A stretch of 64,000 nt of DNA from Ascoidea rubescens DSM 1968 (Eukaryota > Ascomycota > Saccharomycetes > Ascoideales > Ascoideaceae): the NCBI RefSeq assembly GCF_001661345.1, contig NW_017962919.1, forward strand, positions 186,001-250,000. Reading direction: 5' to 3'. This document shows, in pieces, positions 22,600 through 35,480 of this stretch. Under the pieces are notes generated by a model. That model saw only the letters and a list, made by a program, of their open reading frames with translations, had not been told where the DNA came from and searched no databases. The translations under genes were made by a program, and so were the position numbers. Numbering within the stretch: position 1 is the first letter of the stretch; each line of letters starts with the position of its first letter.

Positions 22600-25300
22600 T
22601 ATAAAATTAGCAAAAGTTATATAATGATAATTGATTTATTGAAACTCGTCAGAAATGAATTTTGCATCGAACTGTATTGATCAATTAATGATTAAAATAG
22701 CTTACAAAATCCAATCTTTCATTGTAGCATTCTCAGGCAATTGGAGCATACTAATGCTTTTTTGGGTAACTTGAGAGTATCCTTTACATTACCTTACTTA
22801 AAAGAACCAACATCAGTCTCTTCCATTTATGAGCCAATATCCTCTCCATTGACTACTTTGATTAATTATTTCCCCTCCTTCTAATTAGTTAATTGTACAA
22901 CCCTGTTTACACAGTGATTTACTGCAGGTGAATCAAAATCTTCTCAAACAGGGGATTGATCATCAATACATTTAAGCATCTGTGAGGCTGAGATGATTCA
23001 ATTTTTAGTACCATCGTTAAAGTTGCAATGACACTCAATTACTTTAATGTGTTAAAATGCATGACTTTTTCTTTGGTTTGGGCAGCTACTACTATGGACA
23101 ACATAGGCATCTTCGTTACAACCTTTGAGTTTCCTTATATTAAGATTTGCTTCAACAAGAGAGTTGCGGAGTTTAGTTGATTTTGTGGATATTTTTAACA
23201 ACCTGTTTTTGTTTAATGCACTGACGCACTGAAGATTTCATTAAAAGACAAGAATACCTTTCGGTAATCATCATCAAATGAGTTGCCACCTCAACAACCG
23301 TTTCAACGTCATTTTGTATCGTATTCTTTACCAAGATTTAGAGAAGCACCAAAAGGAGCTTTTGATTTAATTTGGCGATACAATCCCGAAAGCTTCTTAA
23401 GTAGGTTTCTAAAGTCTGTGTCGTTCAATTCCAAAGCTGATCGATCCAATGAGTTTCTAAAAAGCTTATTGTTTTCAAAATCACATTGATTTTGGCATTG
23501 CTGTTGCATCGAATGGAAAATTTTAATACTGTTTTCTTCATCGTAGTTTCAGAATGATTTGGATTCTACAAATCCTTCGATGGAAGCTTGTTCATTAGCA
23601 GCAAATCTTTTTGGAGTTTTGTTGACATTAGTTCCAGCGATAATTCTTTATTAATTAATCTTCTTGGTACCAACCGTTTTAGCCATTCTCTTGGAAAATA
23701 ACTTTCGGATGAACGACCAATCAGCACGACTCATAAACTAGTCAATCTTCGTTGAGAGAATTGAGATAATGATTTCTTTAGACTCATCGTGGCCAATGTC
23801 TAATCTTGACGAAAGATTAAAAACGGTGCGAAATAGCGATTGCAAATGAAGCGATGTGTCTGATTGAAAAATGAAATGTTTGATTAAGATGCTGATTAGT
23901 AGAAATTGCTCTATAAGACATTTGTACCGTGCTTGTGTCAACATACGGTTGTTGCTCTGGTTTTGATAATTATAAACAGCCAACTAGAAGAATAGAGACA
24001 GTGAGTGATTAATATCACAATTAACATTAAATTTGAAAGCAACATATTCATTTACAATGTGATAAATAAAATTTTTAAAATAGGGAACTCATTCTTGATA
24101 TATGAAGCATTAAAACAAAATCAGAGAGATTTTTATGAGATGATAACACATTTTAATTACATATTTCTAACAGAAACGAGATAAGGATCAGGTGTAAATA
24201 ATAAAAACCATTATGAGAGAATTGAATAAGAATAATCGAAGATATATATAGCCTGAATGTCAAAATTGACTGACTTCACGTATAAGTAGAAGAAGTGAAA
24301 CGTAAAATGGGAGTACCCTAATGTAATTGTCAAAAAAATTATGAAGTTCAAGAAAATTATCGTTTTGACAAATATAATAACTCTTTTCTCTCTAAATGAA
24401 AAGGATGTAATGGTGGATGTTGTTGCAATTTTAGTGACTGAAATGAATATGTAAATTATTTGCGATGTAACAGCTTTCACGGTAATTAACATTCTTTTCT
24501 TCAAACATATCTGATAATATTTTTGTATTAATGGTGTCCTACTGGATTGGGCTTTGTATGCTGTATTTTTAATCTAGAGCATCAACATACCAGTCTTCTT
24601 TTTAAATTCCTTACCTTTTCTATATTTTGCTTTCACCTTTCATTTGCTCTTTTTTTTCTTGATCAATCATATACACAGATCATATGCTCGATATCAGTTG
24701 TTTATCAACTCAAATGGACTAGCAATTTGTGACGTTCCTAGTTGAGTTCTTTCGTTGAATGTTGTAAGATTGACAAATTTGTCGGTAATCTCTTTTCAAT
24801 CTTTTCATTATTCTCATTCAACTTCTTGAGTCTTTTACCATTTCTCTCCTTCATAAATGTTTACAATCACGTCTAGTTTTAGCCAAAAATGTCGATATGG
24901 TTGATGCAATTAACCCATGTTTTAGGCTACGGTCTTGCGGTGTCACTCCCAACAGAATTACTCTCAATACATCTATTTGAATAAAGGATTTGTTCAACGT
25001 CAAAGTAGCCAATGACGAAGTCAAGAGACAATTGAAGTACTGAGCTTTCTTTAAAATGGAATTTGTTTCTTTACAACAGATATAACTTGTACTTTTTAAA
25101 GTCTAGGTGGCAAATCAAATAAGAAAGGTTATTCAGTTTGATGCCCACGAAGTAATGTAAACCTTAGAACTTCATATTTACACATTGTATCTTCGATCAT
25201 CAGGCACTTAATCAAGACCACAATTGAACTACGAAGTGGAAATCAAACCGAAAGAAATGAAGGCAATGGCAGAGATCTGATCACCCTAACTCGCTAACGA
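22600..25300. other. Unassigned AT-rich stretch with two short frames
   Basis: 23309-23509 (-, 66 codons) encodes a polar helical product, and 24211-24504 (-, 97 codons) encodes a very hydrophobic Ile/Phe/Thr-rich product typical of translated AT-rich noncoding DNA. No motif is seen in either. The first part may include the 3' LTR of copia fossil 2, and the last part may belong to the 3' flank of the LINE. Confidence 0.3.
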
Positions 25301-26389
25301 TAGAGGAATAACATATAAGAAAATAAGGCAGAGCTGCGACTAGTACTACCTATGGTTGAATTGCTATTAGATTGACTCTCTGCATTGACGTGCGACGAGT
25401 AATTGACTTACGAATGATCACCAATAAAGAACAGTTTTCTCAAAATTGCAGGTTGGGTTCATTTCCGAAGAATCTGTGAGCCTCCTTCACCCAATTTAGA
25501 AAGGACAATAATTATCTTTGGAGTAGTGCCCATTCATTTGCCATTGGAATTTTAGAGCGTGGGACAACAACTGCTGATAATAATTCACGATAGTCATCAA
25601 CAATTTCATATTTTTCATTGGGTTCTTTTTGCTTTCTTCTCGAAATGACTGCTGAGAACCCATTTTGTCGGGGCTCTTCCATGGTATTGATTATTAGATT
25701 AATAAACTAAAGAATGAATGGTATCTGAGTAATTCTACGGTGCATTTCAGGAAACCATGTAATTTGGTGGGAGACACATCAAACACAGGGGTGTGATATC
25801 TAAGAAGATATGTGCTGGTTTCGATTTACCTTATGAATTGCCATGCGTGAGATATAACTATAATGAGTTTAGTAATGACTCATGTTGTTTTTAGATATTT
25901 GTGAATGATTTGCCGATTCAGCTCGTCAGAGTCAATTGTTGGTATCTCCGAACGAACTCTAGGCTCTATATTTATTGGTCATTGCAAATTATAATGAATA
26001 ATTGTTGGAGCTCAAAAAAAAGACTTCCATTGGTTGCTGCTCGTATACTCAGCCCTCCACTGAGTATCTTTACCCGAGAGGTCTCCGGTGCGAAGTTGAG
26101 TCACCGTGCTCACCTCCTGCTTGGTCTTCTGTGATATAATTGTAACTGTCGCTACTCCTCTAACTGATGGTGCGATGTTGAAATTGGCGATGGCTTTTTG
26201 AAAGTGAGAATTACAACTGAAGTTGTGAAATATTGTATTCCATTGCAGGATGATCGATTTATGGAAGGCCTCTTTGATAGTGCGGAGAGTAGGAAGTGGA
26301 TTGGTTCAGTCACTATCAATACATTTGTAGAGATATTCTAGGACTTCAATAAGTAAGGTTACTCCTCTCTTGAATTCTGAAGAATCAAT

Positions 26390-26875
26390 CTAATGATAGG
26401 GTTGTCGCAAAGGGATATTTCTAATCATATACTTTTGCATTTGTTCAAATTGGTTGATGGAATGTGATGGAATGTAAAGTAGTATCGGCGCTTCATATGT
26501 TATATATCCTTTTGCTCCAGCTGCAGATGACCAAACTACACGGGCAACATGGAAATGAATGTGATTCCGTTGGTTAATGAGCATTTCAACGAATTCTGGA
26601 TATTTTGCAATGGCGCTTCTGAAAAATAAGCAGCCGCCATAGTTGAAAATGATTCTTACACATAAAATAAAAAGAATTCTGAGTGATGGTAGGTTAAGGC
26701 TGCCATGGATCTGTGCTATTGGTGTTGACGCCTTAGCCGCCATGGTGATCATTTTCAACTGTATTTCTCCTGTTGTATGCATTTTCAGGGTTTGAGTGAT
26801 TGTCACTCCTAAGAATCTCATCGTTCTGATTAGACTATCGTTCGCACCGTGGGTAAATATGAAAAGACTGTTCAT
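26390..26875 (-). mobile_element. LINE RT C-terminal (thumb) region, 161-codon frame
   Basis: The product begins with a MRFLGVTI segment near residue 20, the conserved FLGV block that follows the palm in LINE reverse transcriptases. The part after it is helical and Lys/Ile/Ala-rich, with SLR then an ILFILCVRIIFNYGG stretch, which corresponds to the region where LINE proteins read R-x-x-LY-x-x-x-V-x-P-x-x-xYG. In living elements this supports primer and template binding during target-primed reverse transcription. The frame is open throughout. The marked start is an internal Met, since the natural frame begins in the palm upstream. Confidence 0.8.
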
Positions 26876-26929
26876 TCTCCTGATTTAATTAACTTGATTG
26901 GCCATTCAAATGTATCTTTTAGATTTCTT

Positions 26930-27190
26930 TACTACGGTCAAACTCTAAGCTGTGGAAGGAAGCTCATGGCATGATTTTGTCAATTGCTTTTTGGAGTTTC
27001 CATTGCATTTCGCTCAATGTGCGAATTGAGTAGCTAAATAGATGGATTACGTCTTCAACTGAATATACAATTTGTCTGTTTATAACCTTGGATATTGTAA
27101 TTCAGTATGATAATTAAAAATTTTTGAAAAAGGGAATCCGCGAGGAACTCTTTGATTGTTGCGGTAGGCTTTGGAAATATGGTTGTAGAT
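26930..27190 (-). mobile_element. LINE RT palm region
   Basis: On the minus strand near 27170-27150 a frame reads RVPRGFPFS, standing for the GVPQGSPLSP block. Near 27065-26980 another reads IVYSVEDVIHLFS, covering the YADD catalytic strand, followed by EMQWKLQKAIDKI and then a Ser/Glu segment. This is the usual LINE sequence of helix, then W-x-x-x-GL. The catalytic Asp pair is altered (VED in place of ADD), and the two blocks lie in different frames, so this polymerase is inactive. Confidence 0.8.
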
Positions 27191-28727
27191 ACTGAAATGC
27201 ACTTGTTTCTTTGAGTTGAATCATTGAATTATCAAGATCATTTTAAATGGAATTTTGGCTTATACGAATGTTTGAGTTAATTCGTCATTGTCCACAGGAT
27301 CGGAGAAGCTTTTATCATATAAGATGAGAGTTGACATTATATCGTAACAATCTGAGTTGAGAGTATTTTTGGCTTAAATGTATATACACGCAATGGAGTC
27401 TGTGGATCTGTATCCCTCACAACCACCAAAAAGAAATCGAAGCAGATATCATACTGCAAATGCATTCAGTCGTTCCGTTATTGCGCTTTCAATGATTTTG
27501 CAAATGTAATGAAATACGCTGATTGGTCGAAAAGTATTTGCCGTCTGGTGGCTGAGCTTCTGATGTATAACTATAAGAATTATTGTCAGTTGTTTAAGGC
27601 ATCAGAGCAATTATCCAAAGGAACAATCTCAGTTCAAAATTTTGGTATTATATGGATAAGACTATTATTATTACCAACGTGTTGTAGGACTGTAAGTTGA
27701 TTTGAGCCAGGGCCAGGCGCCGTACTATTTAATGGTTTGCTAATTGTCAATCAAATTTCTAATGTAGCTAGCTTTTTCGCTTTGATGTGATCGTCATCAA
27801 GTAAAGTGTCGTTGTTCGACACATCTTGCCAATACGTCTCAAAAAGCATTTGACAACAATTAGGAATGGTTGATCAAGCAGTCGATGAGCTATTATTGAA
27901 TTCAAAGTTATAATAACTGGCAAATCAGATGATTTTGAATATGCATTTCATAATTGTTCTAAAATTCAGACGTCGGTTTTTGAACTGTTGTTTGGAATTC
28001 GGTTTTGAGATGAAGATACGTTTTCCTTTTGTTTGCATTTGGCCATGGAAAAAGGTTGATTTGACTTTCTCTAAGTGATGTATGGAGTTCAGCTAGTTTG
28101 GAATCCTACCGCTTTTTGCAGTCATCCAAAACATTGAATGCGGGTATCTGTTGTGTTTGAAGTATGATTAGAAATGTTAGAAAATTGTTGGTAACAATTT
28201 CGAGATGTGGTTTATTTTGAAATATTTGCAGCACAGTGAAAACAAGTATTTTATCAACAGTCACATCCCGATTCCCTTAATGAGCATTTTGTGTTGTCTT
28301 GGGTAGTCATTAAATTCGAGGTATTTGATATTGATAATTATGTCAATGGCGAACTGATCTGCGCAAACTGTCAAATGCATTGGCAATACCGCAGACCGCA
28401 GCACTATCATTGGCGATGCAAAATCTAAGTCAAACGTACTTCCTTTGATAATGGATTGTGCATTTTTGTTTTTTATTTGTTGATAATTGTGTTCTGCTAA
28501 ACAATTGGCTGCCTCTTCTGCTAATCAATCAATTGTTGCATATGTTGCTTGACATATTGTATGATGTGATTTGAAATGACCTGGTAAAAAATAGTAATCA
28601 TTAGAGTGAGCTGAAAAGATCATTGGTATTATTTTGAAAGTGATGTTCCAATATCGTTGGTCCATCTGTTTATTAGTTGGGGCACGGTTTCCATTAGAAT
28701 GTTTATATTTGTTACTAACTAAAATTG

Positions 28728-29009
28728 TTATAATATATTGTCAGTCACTGATTTGTCTATTAATAATTCAGCTTTTTGAGCAAATGAATTGCAAATATAT
28801 GAAGCAGCCCAAACTCTCTTCAGTGCATCTCTGATATTTTTGAAGGAGATTTGATTAGATTGAGGAGAAGTTAACAGACCTGAATTATGTTTTATTTCGA
28901 TGCCTTCTTGAGCAAATATTATATCTGCTTCTGATGTGTGCAGTACTACCGTAAGCCCATTATTTTTTTTTTGTAAAATGATGGCTATGAGTTTAATCAT
29001 TTTCATCAA
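28728..29009 (-). mobile_element. LINE endonuclease N-terminal remnant, 93-codon frame
   Basis: The frame contains the segment VVLHTSEADIIFAQEGIEI. LINE apurinic/apyrimidinic-type endonucleases start with a hydrophobic strand, then a helix and D-I-x-x-x-QEP, so the IIFAQE stretch fits the strand carrying the metal-binding Glu. It lies about 1.6 kb upstream of the RT palm on the same strand, the normal spacing in ORF2. The rest of the domain is not recognisable, including the catalytic SDH at its end. Confidence 0.55.
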
Positions 29010-29685
29010 TTTGGTTATGATGTTTTGCTGTCAGATTTCAGGGCTGTGATTTCAATGTTTGATTATGACGATTGTCATTCAATCTCTGCATTTTCTCCGA
29101 ATCTAAGTCCGTTATAAGGTCTGTGAATCCTTTTTCAGCAGCGTCGGTTGAGCCTTTATTAGTGGATACACCTTGATTTCTGAATATTCGTTTAATGAAG
29201 GAATGTAGTCATCGTCTATAACATCGGCGTCCGTGTCGCTCAATAGAGCATCATTAGATTCACTATAATTGGGGACTTCATCGCTAGATTCATCGTTCTC
29301 TTAATTGGAAAAATGATCAGTACTATAGCCAGTGATTAGTGATGCGTATTAAGTCGGTGGTAAAAAATTCCATTTGGGGTTTAACTCATTTCATATTTTT
29401 GGTCGTTTTGAAATCATCCATTTTATCAGTTCATTTTCTATCCGTCTTGGTGAATTTCTCGGCGATATTTTTATGAGTTTTCAAAGCTTTGTGTATTTTA
29501 AACTGGGGGTAAAATGCCTTCATAGAGAATAGGTCATAATATAACTCGATATCATTCATGGCTTGATGGTATGCGTTATCAATATTAAAAAACAATATGA
29601 TACTTTCCTTCAGCTTGGGTAAATTATTATGTCAGCTTAGTGTAAGGCTACAAGGCCCACAGACCAATGAGATTTGATTCTGCTG

Positions 29686-29874
29686 CTACATTTTTTTTTT
29701 GAGAATAGTAATCGATTGATGGTTAAGGACTGCATGAGTTACTTCCGTTTTATAGGCCAATCCGTTGTTCCAAGAAACGTGGAACAGTTCAATTGATGAA
29801 GATGAAACGGAGTTGTTGAGTATTATTTCCTTTGGTTGTTCTGCCTTGGTCAATCTTTGAAATTCTGCATTCAT
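29686..29874 (-). mobile_element. Short frame inside the LINE 5' half, unassigned
   Basis: This 62-codon frame lies between the ORF1-like and endonuclease segments of the LINE. The product is Ser-rich with no identifiable motif. ORF1 proteins of I/Jockey elements commonly end in zinc knuckles, and none is seen here. It is kept only as part of the element, because its strand and position agree. Confidence 0.3.
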
Positions 29875-30464
29875 TTTACCACTTTCTCGATTTGTAACTT
29901 GTCAAAATTGTGAAAAATGACTTTTAAACGTTGGTGACTGATAAACTGAATATCCTAAATGACTTGTGGGGAGGCCATTTAATTTATATGTGTTAAGATA
30001 TTTGCAAATGTATTATGGCAATCCATTTTGTGACTTGCAGAGTTAGGGATATTAGCTGGCAGTTGATGATTTAACCTTATCCAGCGATGCGGCGGATATA
30101 TTGGCTCAGAATTAGTGATTTTGTAGTATATGAAATTTTCTTAGGTGTTGAGTAGTGGAAGCATTATTATTGTCATCACCATTATTTGAGTGCACAAATT
30201 AAATAGACGTATTATTTCCACTAATATTAGCAACATAGGCGTACGATAATTGTTGGTTGGTAGCTACTGGTTTTCTGGGGCATGGAACTACCGACATTAC
30301 GACGACATTTGCAACTTGATTCCCAATTAATTTGACATCATTAGAAGCTAATTTTTGTATGCCCTGTCTGTATGTTGATTAACTTTTGATTAAAGTCTTT
30401 AAAATCGTTTGAGAAATTGAAATAATAATGGTTGCATTTTTGGGAACCACTGGATGAGTCTATT

Positions 30465-30836
30465 TCATAGCTCTTGCAAGAAAATGCATATGATGTGTGT
30501 TTGCATAGAAAATGTCCTTATTTCAACCACTGCTTTTGTAAGATCGTCAAGGGATTGAACTAATTCAGCTAGTTGAGTGATACGAGTGTCTTTGCTATTA
30601 GCAAAAGTGTGGATTGTAGTAAAGCTTTGAACAGATAATTTATTTATATTCTCGGACCACTTTCCTTGATTATCATGAACATTGACATTTTTGTTGTTTA
30701 TGACTACTCGTTCTTGATTGCAACGAGATTCAGCAGCTATAAAAACGCAAATAGCTCCGTCTGAATCAAGAACCGATTTCATGTTCATGATATCATCGAT
30801 TGCATATCTTGGGTGACCTCGCCAAGCGATCAACAA
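30465..30836 (-). mobile_element. LINE ORF1-like frame, 123 codons
   Basis: The product has a Lys/Asn-rich middle and a C-terminal heptad-like stretch (ITQLAELVQSLDDLTKAVVEI) that could form a coiled coil. Coiled-coil segments are common in LINE ORF1 proteins, which bind element RNA as oligomers. Position upstream of the endonuclease on the same strand agrees with ORF1. There is no knuckle or RRM that I can see, so the call depends on context. Confidence 0.45.
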
Positions 30837-31099
30837 ATGTTCTAACTTTTTAGATATCCAAAGGTAGGTCAGTCAAATTTCTGAATCGAATCTTAACTGT
30901 TTGTATTTTGGCTGTCTCTGCTGCAATGGTCAGTCCAGCCGCAAGTAAAGTGCCTATCCCTGGTTTTCACAATATTAGCCTCTCCTTGCTTGTTCAAAAG
31001 TTCACTTTCATTTTACTCGTAGGCCTTCAATTCCAGCTCGTTGCTATTCAAAATATTATAATTTGTTCAAGTTCTTAATGTAGTCATATTTTAATGAGA

Positions 31100-34000
31100 T
31101 GAAACAAAGGGTGTGCGCCATAACCAATAATTACGGTATGCATTGAAGATAGTAAGTCATTCACTTCAATGATCAAAGTAGTATTAGCATATCCTCGGGA
31201 AATTGCTTCTCTGCTCTTGAATATTTTGACTTGAAAGGTCTGAGTGCCTATCACTAATTCCAATGCTATATCACTGATTCAGTAGATGAATTTTATAATT
31301 CAGTAATTCTTTACGAAAGGTTTTACACTCAGATTGCGGTGGGTCGGTTATTTTTCTTAAATATATCATACATTTTCTTAATTAATGAGAGGGTCAGCTT
31401 TGTTGTTCTTGTAAGAAAAACACAAGCGCCAAGCCTAGTGGGGTTCTTCTATCTTTCAAATAGAACAAATAGCGCTTCCACAGATTACAGCTTTTTGTCG
31501 ATCTCATCTTCATCGTCCCTTCTGTCCATGTAAATCAAAATCATTCTCCTTGAGGAAAATTACTCATCGTAAGATATAAATCAAAATAAGATGTTAATAA
31601 AGCAGTTCAGTATTTCATTTTACTTTTTTTTCGGTTTTTGTTATATAACATTGTAAAGTACTTCATGAAAGTTTGAGATAGCATTGGTGAGTGCTGTGTA
31701 ATTACCTTTCAATTAGATTGACATTGATCCATAGAGTTATTGGCTTTATTTGATAATGTTCAAATTTAATAGTTGGGATTTGCATTTCTTCTTGCAGTTC
31801 CACGATCAATGAATTGCTGTTCATTATATTGATTTGTTTTGTGACTTATTTCTTGAGTCACATCGTTGTCCAGATATCATTCAACGCTTAACTATGATAT
31901 TATCGACTGTTTGACACTGTTTGAACAAGTGATTTCTTTCTACTTTTCAACTACAAATTACTTTCTTTATATAATGATTGCTATTGAAAAGACTTCGAAC
32001 ATAATAAATGATCACAAGCAAGGGCTTTCAACAATAGCTACTGCTTTAACTAACTGTCGGCTCTTGAGAAAGATATTGAATGATAACGATAAAGATGTTC
32101 AAAATATTAACATAATTGTTGGTTTGAGCATCTTCTTTGATTTTTAAGTTAGTATTGATAATGCAAAGGCTCGCGAAACGTTCAATTTAAGTTGGCATTG
32201 CCATTGGGAAGCATATATTAGTTCAGAAATCATAACCGAGTTGCAGCTTTCTATTATTCAGATCTGTGCACTTGACAATCGAAGAATCCTGCCTTAAACT
32301 TGTCTGATTCAAAAGTTACTAGAAATGTAAAAAGCCCAACGCGCCATTTCAAAGATGTTGAGAATTGTTAAAACCGCGGTGTGCTTCATAATGAGTTCTC
32401 TCAAAGGATGTCGCCCTCGTTTTTAATAAAACATCATTATCAAACACCAATCACAAGTAACAGCCTCAACATGACATTGCGGCAAATGTGGATAACATTT
32501 GTGAATGAAGTCGAAACTCGTATGGTCTCATCGAAAAAGTTTTATATTTAAAGATCAACACGTTGTTCCAAAGCATTTTAAAGAGCATTGAGATGAAAAT
32601 CAGATTCCATCAGTGTCAGTTCCAAGAACTCTTTAAATATCTGATCATCTTTGCCAGCAATAAAACGGAAAAGGTCACTGATAAGTTGAATGGAAAAAAT
32701 CGGTAAAGAATGAAAAGCTATTCATGCATCGCTTCCAAATCAAATTTGATTGAATAAGCGATTACCACTAAAAATAATCAAGATGAAGTTCTCATGTTCA
32801 CCGAATGCTTAGCAAGTAATTGACAGATAAGTCTGTAAAGTACTTGATCAATTGTTACCGAATTTAGCTTGGAAAGCAACTCATATAAAACAAGTTGATG
32901 TTTCGTATTGATGATGAAAAGTCCCAAGCTAGAAAAAAAACAATATGAGCGATAGCACTAGTTATATTCGTGATTCAAGCTTTGAAAGAATTGAAGTGAG
33001 ATTATACATTTGCATTGCGTCAACACCATAAAGACTTAATGGTAGGATTACACCAGCAAAGCCATTATGGACGAGTTCTTTAATTGAAGATCAGTGTTAT
33101 CATTTTCAACGATCCTCTGCTAGGAGTTAAGGCTGATAATTTCCAAACAATTTAACTGAACAGCGACAATGTACTACACCTCAAACAACTGATATAAAAT
33201 AAATCAATAAAATCAACATCTTAGCTTGGAATCGGACATGATAAATTAGTATATGTCACCTGTATCAGATTTCACCAATTTCTGTTGATGATTCAAATGG
33301 GAGAGGCAAAAAGTCTTAAATTGAGAAAACATGTAGTGTCAATAATCATGGAGAAACTAGCAGTCATAAATAACTTGCATTGACGTATGTCAATTATCTA
33401 TGCTTCACAGAAACATGATTTCTCAAAATGTTATATAAACCGCAAATCAATTTTTCATTTGGAAGCGCAGGCGCGCGTCCACATGAAATCAACCGTTACA
33501 TCTCATTCAACCTGAAAATAGCGCAATTCGTATCATTAATAACGTTTTGAATCTGGCTTTTCCAACACATCCATATCTTTGCTGCTATGTCTCTGCAACG
33601 ATAGAAGACTCAGTAGGTGATATTAGAGCAAACGATGTGTGTTGAGAGTTCTATCTCAGGTAATAGAAGATGAACGAAGCAAAAGCAGCTTGCAGTGAGA
33701 AAACTGACCTGGAACTCCAAAGCGCAATCAAAACATGAGCCAGCATTGGCAAAAGTTGAACTTGTTTGGAAATAATATTCAAAATGATGACGCCGAATCT
33801 TATGAAAATATCAAAAGTATTTAATGCACCCCAGTTGATCATTTGTACTGCATTCATTATTATCTTTCTATTATACGGAAGGTCTGGTTGCTCTGTCGAC
33901 TGCATTCGAATAAATACTTGTAGTACCAAAGAAATACTTTAAAAATCCGAAGATGCAAAGCCGATGTCCAATTTTGCTAAGATATCAATAAAAAGGAGCG

Positions 34001-34900
34001 CTGCATTTAGCGATCTACATTTCGGATGTCTAGCCGATTCATTCACTCGACATGATTTCTTGGCAATAGCATCTTGGTTGACCAATCAAAATCAATCAGG
34101 TTATGTTCAAATTTTCATCACGTTGGGAAACACTATTGAACCATCCACTCATAGAACGATCTACACACATTGATGAATGTGCTTTGTAGTATTGAAATCC
34201 CCACTTTCATTTTCATGGTTTCCATGTACAGCGTTGTAGATGTGCGTTATTTGGTCATGAATATAGTCATCTCAATTAACTGGAATATTTCCGACATCGC
34301 ACACTAACGAGAATCACTTTTTGTGGAACAACAACGTTCAAGACCAAATTGATTAAATCAAATGTTTGTTATAGCATTTGAGATTGTCATCAATCAAATT
34401 TGGGGACGATGGATTAGTTTTTGACTACCACTTTAAAGTTCAAGTCCAACTCATTCCAAAATTTATATTTTTTTGCGCAGTAATCAATTATATCACAGTC
34501 CCTAAACCAAATCAAAAACATTTCATTGCCTCTATATGTTCAACTTCCCACTGGTTAATTGCAGAAGAAACAAAATCAAGCTGAACTGGGTCAATGACAT
34601 AGACAATTTTGTATCCTTGCTAATAGATTTGATATCTGCTTTCATCCAAACTATTCTTCAACATAATCAGGTTTCAACGCTTCCTCGGACTGCTGATCAT
34701 TCAGCCCAAAACCCCATCCTCGTTCAACTCGTTGTCTCCACGGAGGATAAACGGGAAATCCCGCGATCATCAGGGTATTCATTGCCGTAAGCCGGTCACA
34801 CGCGGGGCCAACCTATCAGTCTTTCTCAAGAGCATGAAGCGACTGCCCAAAACAAAGCTGAATTAAATACGTAAGGATCCAATCAAAACGTTAATTATAT
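31100..34900. other. Unassigned AT-rich stretch
   Basis: It holds several frames of 60-95 codons. 31866-32147 (+) encodes a mixed hydrophobic product. 33651-33929 (-) encodes a product with two membrane-like stretches that may be only translated AT-rich DNA. A G+C-rich island at about 34700-34830 contains a perfect CGGGA-AA-TCCCG inverted repeat and stands out from its flanks. No family is recognised. Confidence 0.3.
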
Positions 34901-34911
34901 GATTTTCGCAG

Positions 34912-35480
34912 TTAGAACAGATCGATACCACAGAAACAGCGTGGATGATTCCCCATCTTTAAGCAGAACAGTTTATGATCTATTTTGTCTTTCAATGTTG
35001 ATCTGTGATTATGGGGAGTGTCTAAAGTCGGCCACTCAAAATAAATCGCCGATCTGTTCCCCTGTCGATCCATGATCAAACCCAGTTTTCTTTTAATAGA
35101 CTTGACGATCCCATCCACACTAGTTTTTTGAAGATAGGTTCTTGGGTGAGTAGATATTTATCAATTGTCTGCAACATGTTTTGGGCCAAGCTTCGAATTC
35201 TTGCTGTCCACAATCAAGAAAACAAATCAACGCTGCTAGCTGATATACTAGGGCTTCAGTTTTCAATCTTCGTACGTTGGGAGGTTAGCCCAATGTATCA
35301 CGGCGTCATTACCGAAGGTCCTAATCATGAACGTGATATTCATTCAGTCAATGTTGAGGCAGCTTAGGATTCATTTTGGGATACGCTGTGCTGTGGGTGA
35401 GTAATTCTTGCTGGTCCGCAATAGGTGACTTCAATTTGGTGGAGTAGCCGTGGCCTAATAGTATACCTGCCGAGAATTTA
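34912..35480 (-). pseudogene. Tandem cold-shock-domain pseudogene, CSDE1/UNR-like
   Basis: CSDE1/UNR is a cytoplasmic RNA-binding regulator of translation built from repeated cold-shock domains. One minus frame, from about 35450 to the TAA just before 34912, shows two such domains end to end. The upstream one has ITFMIRTFGNDAVIHWANL, standing for the GFI...FFHWxxL strands, followed by an SKNSKLGPKHVADN segment that fits the final strand. The downstream one (35118-34915) reads VDGIVKSIKRKLGLIMDR, then AIYFEWPTLD, then LKDKI and a terminal CGIDLF, the order of the five strands of the fold. The similarity stays in a single frame over about 170 codons and is interrupted only by stops, about nine of them, with no frameshift needed. 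There is no intron across the span, so it may be a processed copy. The aromatic RNA-binding residues are partly replaced. An isolated cold-shock protein is less likely because of the tandem. Confidence 0.5.

Larger units (their letters stand above)
16200..22600 (+). mobile_element. Ty1/copia LTR retrotransposon fossil 2
   Basis: Second decayed copia element in plus orientation: zinc knuckle at about 17211-17258, protease-like motif at about 17345-17440, integrase segment at 18124-18195, RT start at about 20390-20500, RT palm and adjoining part at 21060-21400, RNase H at 21774-22030. Order is that of Ty1/copia. The distance from integrase to the RT start (about 2.2 kb) is longer than usual, so another sequence may have inserted near 18.3-20.3 kb. 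It is broken many times over, with no coding part intact. LTRs were not located and the outer ends are estimates. Its motif wording differs from fossils 1 and 3, which suggests a separate lineage. Confidence 0.78.
25900..31100 (-). mobile_element. Non-LTR retrotransposon (LINE) fossil, I/Jockey-like
   Basis: The element reads on the minus strand, with its 5' end near 31.1 kb and its 3' end near 25.9 kb or a little lower. In order it holds an ORF1-like frame (30836-30465), the start of an apurinic-type endonuclease (29009-28728), the RT palm (about 27180-26990) and the long C-terminal RT portion (26875-26390). The full span of about 5 kb fits a two-ORF LINE of the I or Jockey groups, whose RT has the same palm wording. 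The RT C-terminal part is the longest uninterrupted frame in the window (161 codons), so this copy may be younger than the copia fossils. Stops and frame changes elsewhere show that it is dead. No 3' tail repeat or target-site duplication was identified. Confidence 0.82.

Noticed and set aside
24211-24504. 97-codon hydrophobic minus frame as a membrane protein gene
   Set aside because: Composition is just what AT-rich noncoding DNA gives when translated (Ile, Phe, Thr, Lys), with no continuity or motif.
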